64,000 bases of DNA from Rhodovulum steppense. GTDB lineage: Bacteria; Pseudomonadota; Alphaproteobacteria; Rhodobacterales; Rhodobacteraceae. The position numbers were made by a program, and so were the translations under genes. Location: the NCBI RefSeq assembly GCF_004339675.1, contig NZ_SLVM01000015.1, forward strand, positions 1 to 64,000. The letters run 5' to 3'. Below, piece by piece: positions 53,701 through 62,073 of the stretch (position 1 is its first letter; the number at the start of each line of letters is the position of its first letter). The notes under the pieces are model-generated. The model was not told the origin of the DNA. It worked only from the letters and a program-made list of their open reading frames with translations, and searched no databases.

Positions 53701-54313
53701 TTACATGGCGGCGCTCAAGCGAAAGTCCGTGCTCAGCCTTGCCGCCGCGCGCGAGACGGCCGAGCGCAGCGGGGGGGCGGTCGTCAAGGTCGGCGTGCTG
53801 GTCTCGGGCCTGCGCGAGATGAAAAGCGCCAAGGGCACGCGCTATTTCCGAATGGACCTGTCCGACCCCACCGGCCAGCTTGCGGGCGTCGCCATGTTCC
53901 CGCGCGAAGAGGCCGATCTTGCCGCCGCGCGCAAGGTGTTCGAGACTACCGACAAGGTGGTGGCAACGCTGGAAGGCCGGTTCAGCGAGGGCCAGTTCGA
54001 CCCGACGATCCGCGGCGTTCAGCCGATGGATGCCGCGATTGCCGATGCGGGCGCGGCGGGGCTGGAAATCACCATCGAGACCGCCGAGGCCGCGCAATGC
54101 GTGCGCAGCCTGCTGGACCAGTTGGGCGCAGCGCCGCGGGGCAGGGCGGGCGGGCCGATCCGGCTGCGGGTGCTGAACCTGCAACTGACGGTCGAGGGCG
54201 AGACGCAGCTGCGCGATTGCTGCCTGCGGCTGCGTGGCACCTATCCCGTGACGCCCGCAGTCAAGGGCGCGCTGAAATCGCTGCCGGGCGTGGCGCTGGT
54301 CGAGGAAGTCTGA
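50777..54313 (+). CDS. dnaE: DNA polymerase III subunit alpha
   Basis: A 1178-residue DnaE, the replicative polymerase. It has an N-terminal PHP domain (FIHLRLHTEHSLLEGAVRLK), the polymerase core with GPGRGSGAGSLVAYALTIT and PDFDIDFCMDRREEVIAYVQ carrying catalytic aspartates, YGFNKSHAAAYAVVSYQTAW in the fingers, helix-hairpin-helix segments (RIGKRPLEMLARAGAFD), an OB fold and a C-terminal domain. Length matches family norms. Its TGA overlaps the ATG of a sulfotransferase-like gene. The 187 bp upstream have no gene. Confidence 0.97.
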   Translation: MVAPRFIHLRLHTEHSLLEGAVRLKKLPDLCKAAGMPAVAVTDTNNMFAALEFSVLAAGAGIQPILGCQIDLAHDPVAPGERPRPPAPVVLLAQNEAGYGNLMKLNSCLYLGKAGQLPQVTQEELEAHAAGLICLTGGPDGPLGRFLRAGQRGKAEALAARLAAAFPGRLYVELQRHPGAGGRLTEAEAATERGHVEIAYAMDLPLVATNDVHFPKSEMFEAHDALLCIADGAYVDQAEPRRRLTPQHHFKSPEEMAALFADLPEAIANTVEIARRCAVKAAKRAPILPRFAEDEVEELRRQAKAGLAARLAVIPHAAPVEEYEKRLEFELGIIEGMGFPGYFLIVADFIKWAKDHGIPVGPGRGSGAGSLVAYALTITDLDPLRYSLLFERFLNPERVSMPDFDIDFCMDRREEVIAYVQQRYGREKVAQIITFGALLSKAAVRDVGRVLQMPYGQVDKLSKLIPVEGVKPVSIEKALADEPRLREAARAEEVVDRLLTYGQQVEGLLRNASTHAAGVVIGDRPLDELVPLYQDPRSDMPATQFNMKWVEAAGLVKFDFLGLKTLTVIQNAIDLIRAGGRALHEGADGTPLYQPKPGAENDIGHIPLDDPKTYELYASARTVAVFQVESSGMMDALRRMKPTCIEDIVALVALYRPGPMENIPAYCEVKHGLRPLESIHPSIDHILAETQGIIVYQEQVMQIAQVMAGYSLGGADLLRRAMGKKIAEEMAKERPKFVEGAVANGVPKAKAGEVFDLLEKFANYGFNKSHAAAYAVVSYQTAWLKANHPVEFMAGVMNCDIHLTDKLGIYAEEVRRGLGIGIVPPCVNRSQAGFSVSGGRLVYALGALKNVGVEAMRLIVEARSDRPFATIFDFARRVDLKRIGKRPLEMLARAGAFDQLDPNRRRVFDSLDALSAWSAAIHDQRGSAQVSLFGEAGDDLPEPRLAPVADWLPAERLAEEHKAVGFYLSGHPLDDYMAALKRKSVLSLAAARETAERSGGAVVKVGVLVSGLREMKSAKGTRYFRMDLSDPTGQLAGVAMFPREEADLAAARKVFETTDKVVATLEGRFSEGQFDPTIRGVQPMDAAIADAGAAGLEITIETAEAAQCVRSLLDQLGAAPRGRAGGPIRLRVLNLQLTVEGETQLRDCCLRLRGTYPVTPAVKGALKSLPGVALVEEV

Positions 54314-54984
54314 TGGGCACGCCGCTGCCCCGCGTCGTTCTGGTGGGCTTCAACAAATGCGGTACGCGCAGTCTGGCCCTTCTGTTCCAGCGGGCTGGCC
54401 ATCGTGCGCTGCACCATAAGCACCGCCGCCCTCTCCGCCGCTCGCAAACAGCCGCGCGGATCATCCGCGACAATCTGCGCGCGGGGCGCAAGGCGCTGGC
54501 AGGGATTGAGGACTATACCTTCTACTGCGACCTGATCCACGTCACGCCGACCGAGTATTTCGAGGGCAACACCGCCTTCACCTGGATCCTGCGCGACTAT
54601 CCCGGCACGATCCTTCTGTTGAACCTGCGCGACCGCGAGGCCTGGATCACCTCGCGGCTGCGCCATGGTCATGGCGAGTTCGCGCGGCGGTCGATGGCGG
54701 CGCTGGGGCTGGTCGACGAGGCGGCGCTGGTGGCGCGCTGGCGGGCGGATTGGGACGCGCAGCTGGACGCGGTGCGTGGCCACATGGCCGACAGGCCCGG
54801 TCAACTGGTCGAATTCGATCTCGACCGCGATCCGGTGGAGCGGCTGGTCGCGGCGCTGCCCGACTACGGGCTTGATCCGGCCGACTGGGGCGATACCGGC
54901 CGGTCGCGCGGTCGGCATCTGCCGACACCGCTGGTCTGGGTGAAACGGGCCTGGGCGCATGCCCGCCCGCGCGCCTCGCGCTGA
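54313..54984 (+). CDS. sulfotransferase-like P-loop protein overlapping dnaE
   Basis: A 223-residue protein with the P-loop [20 protein letters not shown] (about residues 8-27) and the 3'-PB-like [20 protein letters not shown]. The pattern 'GFNKCGT' followed by 'L-x-L-R-D-x-x-x-W-x-x-S' is that of short sulfotransferase-like proteins. Its ATG overlaps the dnaE stop (TGATG), so it is translationally coupled to the replicative polymerase. A basic C-terminal tail follows ([13 protein letters not shown]). It converges on the slyX-like gene 5 bp later. Acceptor unknown, and catalytic activity is inferred. Confidence 0.68.
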   Translation: MGTPLPRVVLVGFNKCGTRSLALLFQRAGHRALHHKHRRPLRRSQTAARIIRDNLRAGRKALAGIEDYTFYCDLIHVTPTEYFEGNTAFTWILRDYPGTILLLNLRDREAWITSRLRHGHGEFARRSMAALGLVDEAALVARWRADWDAQLDAVRGHMADRPGQLVEFDLDRDPVERLVAALPDYGLDPADWGDTGRSRGRHLPTPLVWVKRAWAHARPRASR

Positions 54985-54989
54985 GGCGT

Positions 54990-55193
54990 CTACCAGTGCG
55001 GCGGCTTCTGGTCGGCCAGCGGCACCGTGCCGCCCGCCTCGAACTCGCGCCCGGCCTCGCGGTCCAGCAGCATGTCCACCTGTCGGCGCAAGAGGTCGAT
55101 CTCGCGTCCGCGCCGGGCCAGTTCGTCGGACAGGTCCTCGACCTCGCGGATCAGTTGCGCGATCCGTTCTTCCAGTGCCCATCCCTCGGCCAT
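54990..55193 (-). CDS. slyX: SlyX-like protein
   Basis: A 67-residue protein: a coiled-coil ([40 protein letters not shown]) followed by the C-terminal [11 protein letters not shown], where the PPHW ending is the SlyX mark. Function of SlyX is unknown. The start is the ATG at 55193, giving the canonical length; the frame upstream is discarded. It lies between two rightward genes on the opposite strand. Confidence 0.8.
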   Translation of the reverse strand: MAEGWALEERIAQLIREVEDLSDELARRGREIDLLRRQVDMLLDREAGREFEAGGTVPLADQKPPHW

Positions 55194-55276
55194 GCCTGTC
55201 CTCCTGCGCCACCTTGCCCCGCCGCCCCCCATCCGCTAGACCCCGCGCGACAGCGCAAGGGACGGGCGAGACAGCC

Positions 55277-56821
55277 ATGGCCAAGGATACCAAACCCCGG
55301 CGCCCAAGGGCCGAAACGCCCAAGGGCTTTCGCGACTATTTCGGCGCGGACGTGACCGAGCGCAAGGCGATGCTGGACAGGATCGCCGCGGTCTATCACC
55401 GCTACGGCTTCGATCCGCTGGAAACCTCGGCGGTTGAGACGCTGGACGCGCTGGGCAAGTACCTGCCCGATGTCGACCGCCCCAATGCCGGTGTCTTCGG
55501 CTGGCAGGAGGAGGATGGCGACTGGGTCGCGCTGCGCTATGACCTGACAGCACCCTTGGCCCGCGTCGCCGCGCAATACCGCAACGAGTTGCCCACGCCC
55601 TATCGGCGCTACGCGATGGGGCCGGTCTGGCGCAACGAGAAACCCGGCCCGGGCCGGTTCCGCCAGTTCTATCAATGCGATGCCGACACGGTGGGCGCGG
55701 CCTCGGTGGCCGCCGACGGCGAGATCTGCGCGATGCTGGCCGACGCGCTGGAGGCCGTGGGGATCGAGCGCGGCGACTACATCGTGCGGGTGAACAACCG
55801 CAAGGTCTTGGACGGGGTTTTGGATGCGGTAGCTGCAACGGGTTTGAACAAAGGCGAAAGGCTGCTTGAAAAGCCGTCCATGGCAAACGTGCTGCGTTAC
55901 ACGGCTGAAGACAGCGACTTGCGCGACGACGTTCTGCGCACGATCGACAAGTTCGACAAAGTGGGCGAAGTGGGAGTAAGGGAACTATTGGGTCGTGGCC
56001 GACTTGACGCTTCTGGCGCCTTCATCGACGGCCTAGGCTTGGCGTCTGAACAGATCGAGCCCATCGTCGCCTTTCTCACTTCGAAGGGTGCTACTAACAC
56101 TGATACCCTCGCTAACCTTCGCTCCGCCGTAAGAGGCAGCCAAACGGGCGAGGAGGGCGTGGATGAGCTTGGCCTGCTAGCCGCTCAGCTCGCCGCCCAA
56201 GGCTACGGCCCCGACCGCATCGTGATCGACCCCTCCGTGGTCCGCGGCCTCGGCTATTACACCGGCCCGGTCTTCGAGGCCGAGCTGACCTTCGAGATCC
56301 TCGACGAAAAGGGCCGGCCGCGGCAGTTCGGCTCGGTCGCGGGGGGCGGGCGGTACGATGGCCTCGTGGAACGCTTCACCGGCCAGAAGATGCCCGCGAC
56401 GGGGGTTTCGATCGGCGTCGACCGGCTGCTGGCTGCGCTGCGGGCCAAGGGGCGGGCGGGGCAGACCATGCAGGGTCCCGTCATCGTCACCGTGATGGAT
56501 CGCGACCGGATGGCCGACTATCAGGCGATGGTGGGCGAGTTGCGCGCCGCGGGCGTCCGCGCCGAGGTCTACCTGGGCAACCCCAAGAATTTCGGCAACC
56601 AGTTGAAATACGCCGACAGGCGCGGCTCGCCCGTGGCCGTCATCCAGGGCGGCGACGAGGCCGCGCGCGATGTCGTCCAGATCAAGGATCTGGTGCTGGG
56701 CGCGAAGATCGCCGAAAGCGCCAGCCTTGAGGAATGGAAGTCGCAGCCCGCCCAGTTCGAGGCCCCGCGCGCCGAGCTGGTGGCACAGGTGAAACGGCTG
56801 CTGGCCCGGAACGGGGACTGA
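55277..56821 (+). CDS. hisS: histidine-tRNA ligase
   Basis: A 514-residue HisRS of the alphaproteobacterial type. Conserved blocks: [20 protein letters not shown] (motif 1 region), [40 protein letters not shown] with [10 protein letters not shown] (motif 2), [19 protein letters not shown] (histidine A motif) and [15 protein letters not shown] (motif 3), then an anticodon-binding domain. From about 55800 to 56180 the codon use becomes much less GC-rich (207 of 360 bases G/C by hand count of 55801-56160, against about 70% just before), though the protein reads through. hisZ starts 3 bp later. Confidence 0.95.
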   Translation: MAKDTKPRRPRAETPKGFRDYFGADVTERKAMLDRIAAVYHRYGFDPLETSAVETLDALGKYLPDVDRPNAGVFGWQEEDGDWVALRYDLTAPLARVAAQYRNELPTPYRRYAMGPVWRNEKPGPGRFRQFYQCDADTVGAASVAADGEICAMLADALEAVGIERGDYIVRVNNRKVLDGVLDAVAATGLNKGERLLEKPSMANVLRYTAEDSDLRDDVLRTIDKFDKVGEVGVRELLGRGRLDASGAFIDGLGLASEQIEPIVAFLTSKGATNTDTLANLRSAVRGSQTGEEGVDELGLLAAQLAAQGYGPDRIVIDPSVVRGLGYYTGPVFEAELTFEILDEKGRPRQFGSVAGGGRYDGLVERFTGQKMPATGVSIGVDRLLAALRAKGRAGQTMQGPVIVTVMDRDRMADYQAMVGELRAAGVRAEVYLGNPKNFGNQLKYADRRGSPVAVIQGGDEAARDVVQIKDLVLGAKIAESASLEEWKSQPAQFEAPRAELVAQVKRLLARNGD

Positions 56822-56824
56822 GCG

Positions 56825-57934
56825 ATGGCGTCCAAGGCCGAGATCCTGGCGCAGGCCGAGCGGCTGCACGCCTTTTTCCGCAATGCGGGCGCGGACCCCG
56901 TGCAGGCCGCGATCCTGCAACCGGCGGACACGCTGCTGGACCTTTATGGCGAGGATATCCGCGCGCGCGCCTATGTCACCGCCGATGCGGCGCGGGGCGA
57001 ACAGATGCTGCGCCCCGATTTCACCGTGCCTGTGGTGCAGATGCACATGCAGGCGGGCGGCGATCCGGCGCGCTACACCTATTGCGGCGAGGTGTTCCGC
57101 CGCCAGGAACGCGACCCGAACCGGCCCAACGAATATATCCAGGTGGGCTATGAACTCTTCGGCGGCGAGAACCCGGCCGAGGCCGATGCCGAGGTGTTCG
57201 CGCTGTTCTCCGAGGTGCTGTCACCGCTTGGCCTGCGCGCGGCGACCGGCGATATCGGGCTCTTGCTGGCCGCCATCGGGGGGCTGTCGACCACGCCCAA
57301 GCGCAAGGCGGCGCTGCGCCGCCATGTCTGGCGCCCGCGCCGGTTCCGCGCGCTGCTGGACCGGTTCGGCGGCCGCGCGCCCGTGCCCGAGGCGCGCAAA
57401 CGGCTTCTGGCCGAGATCGAGGCAAAGGGGGTCGCGGCGATCCTGGACGCGGCCGGACCCGAGATCGGCCTGCGCTCGCGCGCGGATGTGGCCGCGCGCC
57501 TTGAAACGCTGGTGCAGGATGCGGCCGAACCGCCGATTTCGCCCGCCGAGGTCGAGTTGCTGGACGACATGCTGTCGATCCGCGAAACCTGTCCGAACGC
57601 GCTGGCCCATTTGCGCGACATCGCCGTGGACCTGCCCGCCATCGCGCCCGCGCTCGACCTGCTGGAAGCGCGGCTCGAGGCGCTGGAGGGGCAGGGGATC
57701 GACGTCGATCTGCTGGATTTCGAGGCGAGCTATGGCCGCACCACGATGGAATATTACGACGGCTTCGTCTTCGGCTTCTACGCCGAAACCCGGCCCGACC
57801 TGCCGCCCGTGGCCTCGGGCGGGCGCTATGACGCGCTGACCCGCATCCTGGGCCAGGGCCGCGCGGTGCCTGCGGTGGGCGGCGTGATCCGGCCCGAACT
57901 GGTGCTGGCCCTGACACGGGAGGGCGGGCAATGA
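56825..57934 (+). CDS. hisZ: ATP phosphoribosyltransferase regulatory subunit
   Basis: A 369-residue HisZ, a catalytically dead HisRS paralogue that activates the short HisG. It has QPADTLLDLYGEDIRARAYV, DFTVPVVQMHMQAGGDPARY, TYCGEVFRRQERDPNRPNEY with QVGYELFGGE, and ASYGRTTMEYYDGFVFGFYA. It lies between hisS and hisG; its TGA overlaps the hisG ATG. Together hisZ and hisG make the first enzyme of histidine synthesis. Confidence 0.95.
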   Translation: MASKAEILAQAERLHAFFRNAGADPVQAAILQPADTLLDLYGEDIRARAYVTADAARGEQMLRPDFTVPVVQMHMQAGGDPARYTYCGEVFRRQERDPNRPNEYIQVGYELFGGENPAEADAEVFALFSEVLSPLGLRAATGDIGLLLAAIGGLSTTPKRKAALRRHVWRPRRFRALLDRFGGRAPVPEARKRLLAEIEAKGVAAILDAAGPEIGLRSRADVAARLETLVQDAAEPPISPAEVELLDDMLSIRETCPNALAHLRDIAVDLPAIAPALDLLEARLEALEGQGIDVDLLDFEASYGRTTMEYYDGFVFGFYAETRPDLPPVASGGRYDALTRILGQGRAVPAVGGVIRPELVLALTREGGQ

Positions 57935-58629
57935 CGCTGAAGCTGGGCGTGCCGTCCAAGGGGCGGCTGATGGACAAGACCTTCGACTGGTTCGCGGGCC
58001 ATGGGGTGAACATCCGCCGCACCGGGTCCGAACGCGAATATTCCGGCGCGGTCGAGGGCATCGCGGGGGTGGAACTGGTGCTGCTTTCGGCGGGCGAGAT
58101 CCCGCGCGAACTGGCCGCGGGTCGGATCCATCTGGGCGTCACGGGGTCGGATCTGGTGCAGGAGCGGATCGCCGACTGGGAAACGCGCGTCGTGGCGCTG
58201 GAACCGATGGGCTTCGGTTATGCCGATCTGGTGATCGCGGTGCCGCGCTGCTGGGCGGATGTCGACACGCTGGACGATCTGGACGCGGCTGCGGCGGCGT
58301 TCCGGGCGGCGCATGGGCACCGGCTGCGCATCGCGACCAAGTATCACCGGCTGGTGCGCGACTTCCTGCGCGAGGCGGGCGTTGCCGATTACCAGCTTGT
58401 CGACAGCCAGGGCGCGACCGAAGGAACGGTCAAGAACCTGACCGCCGAGGCGATCGCCGACATCACCTCGACCGGCGAGACTCTGCGCGCGAACCACCTG
58501 AAAATCCTGTCCGACGGGCTGATCCACCGCAGCCAGGCGACGCTGTTCAAGGCGCGCGCGGCGAATTGGGACGGGGCGGCGCATGACAGCTTCCGCGCGC
58601 TGGCCGCACGTCTGGGGCTTGACGCCTGA
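57931..58629 (+). CDS. hisG: ATP phosphoribosyltransferase, short form
   Basis: A 232-residue HisG(S). It has LKLGVPSKGRLMDKTFDWFA at the start, a LHLGVTGSDLVQER-like segment (RIHLGVTGSDLVQE), and the PRPP-binding loop LVDSQGATEGTVKNLTAEAI then ADITSTGETLRANHL. No C-terminal regulatory domain is present, consistent with dependence on HisZ. It joins ATP and PRPP in the first step of histidine synthesis. ATGA overlap with hisZ. Confidence 0.96.
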   Translation: MTLKLGVPSKGRLMDKTFDWFAGHGVNIRRTGSEREYSGAVEGIAGVELVLLSAGEIPRELAAGRIHLGVTGSDLVQERIADWETRVVALEPMGFGYADLVIAVPRCWADVDTLDDLDAAAAAFRAAHGHRLRIATKYHRLVRDFLREAGVADYQLVDSQGATEGTVKNLTAEAIADITSTGETLRANHLKILSDGLIHRSQATLFKARAANWDGAAHDSFRALAARLGLDA

Positions 58630-58642
58630 GGCGCGCGCGCCC

Positions 58643-59077
58643 TCAGCGCACCCCGATCTCGGCCAGCGCCGCCATTAGCCCGGGCGGCAGGCTGTCCTCA
58701 TGCGCGCGGGCGCCCGACAGGTCGCGCGGCGCCTCGCGCGGGTCGAGATAGCGCCAGCCCTGGAACGGTCGGCGCGGCGCGGCCTCGGTCCGGATCACCT
58801 GTGCGTCCAGCACGATGGCACACCGCGCGATCCCGTCCGCCCCGGTCACCGGGTCCAGCCGCAGCACCCGCTGCCGCGCCAGGATCACCCCCTTGAACAC
58901 CCAGTAAAGCGAGCCGCCCGCCAGCACCTCGTCGGCGCGCTTCGGCCACATCCGCGTGACATGGCACGGCAGCCCGTCAGGCCCGAGGGCACGTGGGTTT
59001 CGCTGCCAGTCGATCAGATCCTCGACCCGCTCGGCGCCCACGCAGAGCTTCACCAGATTGACATGGGCCGCCGCCAT
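58643..59077 (-). CDS. DUF1489 family protein
   Basis: A 144-residue DUF1489 protein: HVNLVKLCVGAERVEDLIDW, TRMWPKRADEVLAGGSLYWV, FKGVILARQRVLRLDPVTG and RRPFQGWRYLDPREAPRDL. Function unknown; the family is alphaproteobacterial. It converges on hisG with a 13-bp gap and is divergent from the ribonucleotide reductase. Confidence 0.88.
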   Translation of the reverse strand: MAAAHVNLVKLCVGAERVEDLIDWQRNPRALGPDGLPCHVTRMWPKRADEVLAGGSLYWVFKGVILARQRVLRLDPVTGADGIARCAIVLDAQVIRTEAAPRRPFQGWRYLDPREAPRDLSGARAHEDSLPPGLMAALAEIGVR

Positions 59078-59184
59078 CCTGCCCCCAGATTCTGTTGATG
59101 AACGCCAAGCCTAGGCTAATTGTTGCGGAGTTCAAGGCGGACCCGTATTGTGGAAGGCCCGCCGACTTTCCGAGGATTCCCCAG

Positions 59185-61449
59185 ATGACCCGCTTCTCCG
59201 CCCCCATCGCCGAACAGATCTGGGACATGAAATACCGCCTCAAGGCGGCCGACGGCACGCCCGTCGATCTGACGGTCGAGGATACCTGGCGGCGCATCGC
59301 CCGCGCGCTGGCCGCCCCCGAGGCGGATCCCGCCCTCTGGGAGGACCGGTTCTATGCCGCGCTCGAGGATTTCCGCTTCCTGCCCGCGGGCCGGATCACG
59401 GCGGGCGCGGGCACCGGGCGGTCGGTGACGCTGTTCAACTGCTTCGTGATGGGCACCATCCCCGATTCCATGGCGGGCATCTTCGACATGCTCAAGGAGG
59501 CCGCGCTGACGATGCAGCAGGGCGGCGGCATCGGTTACGATTTCTCGACCATCCGGCCGCGCGGCGCCGATGTGCTGGGGGTGGCGGCGGATGCCTCGGG
59601 GCCATTGTCCTTCATGGATGTCTGGGACGCGATGTGCCGCACGATCATGTCCGCGGGCTCGCGCCGCGGCGCGATGATGGCGACGATGCGCTGCGACCAC
59701 CCCGATATCGAGGCCTTCATCACCGCCAAGCAGGATCCCGCACGGCTGCGCAACTTCAACCTCAGCGTGCTGGTGACGGATGCCTTCATGGCGGCGGTCA
59801 AGGACGACAAGCCGTGGGAGCTGCATTTCGGCGGCAAGGTCTATCACACGATCGAGGCCCGCGATCTGTGGAACCGGATCATGCGGGCGACCTATGATTA
59901 CGCCGAGCCGGGCGTGATCTTCATCGACCGCATCAACGCGATGAACAACCTCGCCTATTGCGAGACCATCGCCGCCACCAATCCCTGCGGCGAGCAGCCC
60001 CTGCCGCCCTATGGCGCCTGCCTGCTGGGCTCGGTCAACCTTGCCCGGCTGGTGCGCGAGCCGTTCGAGGGGCTGGCGGAACTCGACGAGGACGCGCTGG
60101 ACGATCTGGTGGCAACCGCCGTGCGGATGATGGACAATGTCGTGGACGTGTCGCGTTTCGCCCTGCCGCAGCAGGAGGCCGAGGCGCGCGCCAAGCGGCG
60201 GATCGGGCTGGGGGTGACGGGTCTGGCGGACGCCCTGCTGATGGTGGGCCTGCGCTATGGATCCGATGAGGCGGCGCGTCAGACCGAGCGCTGGTTGCAC
60301 CGCATCGCCCGCGCCGCCTACCTGGCGTCGGTGCAATTGGCGCGGGAAAAGGGGGCGTTTCCCCTGTTCGACGCCGACAAGTACCTGGCCAGCGGCGCAC
60401 TGGCCCATATGGACGCGGATGTACGCGCCGCCATCGCCGAACATGGCATCCGCAACGCGCTGCTGACCTCGATCGCGCCCACCGGAACGATCAGCCTTTA
60501 CGCGGGCAACGTGTCCTCGGGGATCGAGCCGGTCTTTGCCTATGCCTATACCCGCAAGGTGCTGCAACGCGACGGCTCGCGCACCGAGGAGGAGGTGGTG
60601 GATCACGCCGTCCGCCTCTGGCGCGAGAAGTTCGGCGATGCGCCGCTGCCCGACTATTTCGTGGACGCCCAGACGCTGAGCCCGGCCGAACATGTCCGGA
60701 TGCAGGCCGCCGCGCAGAAATGGGTGGATTCCTCGATCTCGAAGACCATCAACTGCCCCGTCGATATCAGCTTCGAGGCGTTCAAGGACGTCTACATGCA
60801 GGCCTATGAAACGGGCTGCAAGGGCTGCACCACCTATCGGCCGAACGAGGTGACGGGCTCGGTGCTGACGGTCGCGGAAAGCTCCGAGAAACGGCCCGAG
60901 GCCGAGACCGGCGCGGATGTGGTCTATCTGTCGGACCCGCTCGACCGGCCGCAGGCGCTGGAGGGCAGCACCTACAAGCTGAAATGGCCCGACAGCGAAC
61001 ACGCGATCTACATCACCATCAACGACATCGTGATGGCCGGGCGCCGACGCCCCTTCGAGGTGTTCATCAACTCGAAGAACATGGAACATTTCGCCTGGAC
61101 CGTGGCGCTGACCCGCATGATCTCGGCCGTGTTCCGGCGCGGCGGCGATGTCAGTTTCGTGGTCGAGGAACTGAAGGCCGTGTTCGACCCGCGCGGCGGG
61201 GCCTGGATGCAGGGCAAGTACATCCCCTCGATCCTGGCGGCGATCGGGGGCGTGATCGAACGGCACATGGTCTCGATCGGCTTCATCGAGGGCGAGGGCA
61301 TGGGCCTGAAATCCGACCCCCGCTATCAGGCCATGGCCGTCGGAGACACCCCCCGCGGCCCCGCCTGCCCGGCCTGCGGCGCCTACGAGATGCGCATGGT
61401 CGAAGGCTGCATGACCTGCATGAATTGCGGTCACTCGAAGTGCAGCTAG
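59185..61449 (+). CDS. nrdJ: adenosylcobalamin-dependent (class II) ribonucleoside reductase
   Basis: A 754-residue class II reductase. Conserved stretches are LPAGRITAGAGTGRSVTLFN, LKEAALTMQQGGGIGYDFST and SAGSRRGAMMATMRCDHPD, then ETIAATNPCGEQPLPPYGAC (catalytic NPCGE) and APTGTISLYAGNVSSGIEP. The C-terminus holds CPACGAYEMRMVEGCMTCMN then CGHSKCS, a zinc-ribbon-like cysteine cluster typical of NrdJ. It makes deoxynucleotides with vitamin B12 and works with or without oxygen. The ATG at 59185 matches the family; the upstream frame is discarded. I saw no cobalamin riboswitch in the 107-bp leader. Confidence 0.96.
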   Translation: MTRFSAPIAEQIWDMKYRLKAADGTPVDLTVEDTWRRIARALAAPEADPALWEDRFYAALEDFRFLPAGRITAGAGTGRSVTLFNCFVMGTIPDSMAGIFDMLKEAALTMQQGGGIGYDFSTIRPRGADVLGVAADASGPLSFMDVWDAMCRTIMSAGSRRGAMMATMRCDHPDIEAFITAKQDPARLRNFNLSVLVTDAFMAAVKDDKPWELHFGGKVYHTIEARDLWNRIMRATYDYAEPGVIFIDRINAMNNLAYCETIAATNPCGEQPLPPYGACLLGSVNLARLVREPFEGLAELDEDALDDLVATAVRMMDNVVDVSRFALPQQEAEARAKRRIGLGVTGLADALLMVGLRYGSDEAARQTERWLHRIARAAYLASVQLAREKGAFPLFDADKYLASGALAHMDADVRAAIAEHGIRNALLTSIAPTGTISLYAGNVSSGIEPVFAYAYTRKVLQRDGSRTEEEVVDHAVRLWREKFGDAPLPDYFVDAQTLSPAEHVRMQAAAQKWVDSSISKTINCPVDISFEAFKDVYMQAYETGCKGCTTYRPNEVTGSVLTVAESSEKRPEAETGADVVYLSDPLDRPQALEGSTYKLKWPDSEHAIYITINDIVMAGRRRPFEVFINSKNMEHFAWTVALTRMISAVFRRGGDVSFVVEELKAVFDPRGGAWMQGKYIPSILAAIGGVIERHMVSIGFIEGEGMGLKSDPRYQAMAVGDTPRGPACPACGAYEMRMVEGCMTCMNCGHSKCS

Positions 61450-62073
61450 GGTCAGGATCCATAAATTTGACGACTTTGATTACACGCGTAAATCTTCCAT
61501 TTTGGGCAGAAAACTTCCATTAAAACACGGTTAATTCTTCCATCGGGCCGATTTCGGCTGCGAGATCGTATCGACCGGCAGGATGGGAGGCTTCGGCGCG
61601 GGGTGTCGGCCTGACGGGGGGAGGAGAGGTTCGCCCCCTGGAGGAGCGCCGGGGACGGAGCGTTTGGCCGGGCGCGTCCCGCGTGATCGGGCCTTCGGCA
61701 CGGGGAACCGGCTCTTCGCCGGTGCCGATCGCCTTGCCAGCCGGAGGGGCCTGACGGGCATCCCCGTCGTGACCCGGAGGCGCAACGATCCGGACCGTCG
61801 GCCCGGGACGGCCGATATCCTCGTCCGGCGGTCGGCGCGTCCATCGCGGACCGCACCCGATGGCTACTACACGATCACGGTCCCGGCACGGTGCCGGTCA
61901 ACGGTCGCGGGCCGTGCAGGAACTGGACCACGCCTGGGCCGCCCCTTCATGTCCACGATGGCGGATTTCGCGGCGTGACCTGCATGCGCCTCGTCGCGCC
62001 CGGCGCAGGCAGATAGCGACGGCCGGCCCGGACAGGGTTGGTCGACCGGCGTGCGAGATGGCCGCGGCCCGCG
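61450..62073. other. 624-bp gap with an AT-rich segment
   Basis: No gene seen. The first ~100 bp (61455-61550) are AT-rich for this genome and contain three copies of CTTCCAT; the rest is very GC-rich with frames on both strands but without protein-like composition. It lies between nrdJ and the convergent hypothetical gene. Confidence 0.45.
61494..61543. repeat. three CTTCCAT copies
   Basis: CTTCCAT occurs at 61494-61500, 61514-61520 and 61537-61543, spaced 20 and 23 bp (about two helical turns), each with A/T-rich flanks. The regular spacing on one face of the helix suggests a protein-binding array or promoter region. Confidence 0.6.

Noticed and set aside
50606-54184. 1192-residue minus-strand frame opposite dnaE
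   Set aside because: Shadow of dnaE; His/Arg/Gln-rich composition typical of antisense frames.
59078-59184. Possible cobalamin riboswitch before the B12-dependent reductase
   Set aside because: The leader is only about 107 bp and I found no B12-box-like sequence or extended pairing.
59116-61434. 772-residue minus-strand frame opposite nrdJ
   Set aside because: Shadow of the class II reductase.
61452-61978. Overlapping ORFs on both strands after nrdJ
   Set aside because: Arg/Pro/Gly-rich, no ribosome site, and the AT-rich end encodes no coherent sequence.
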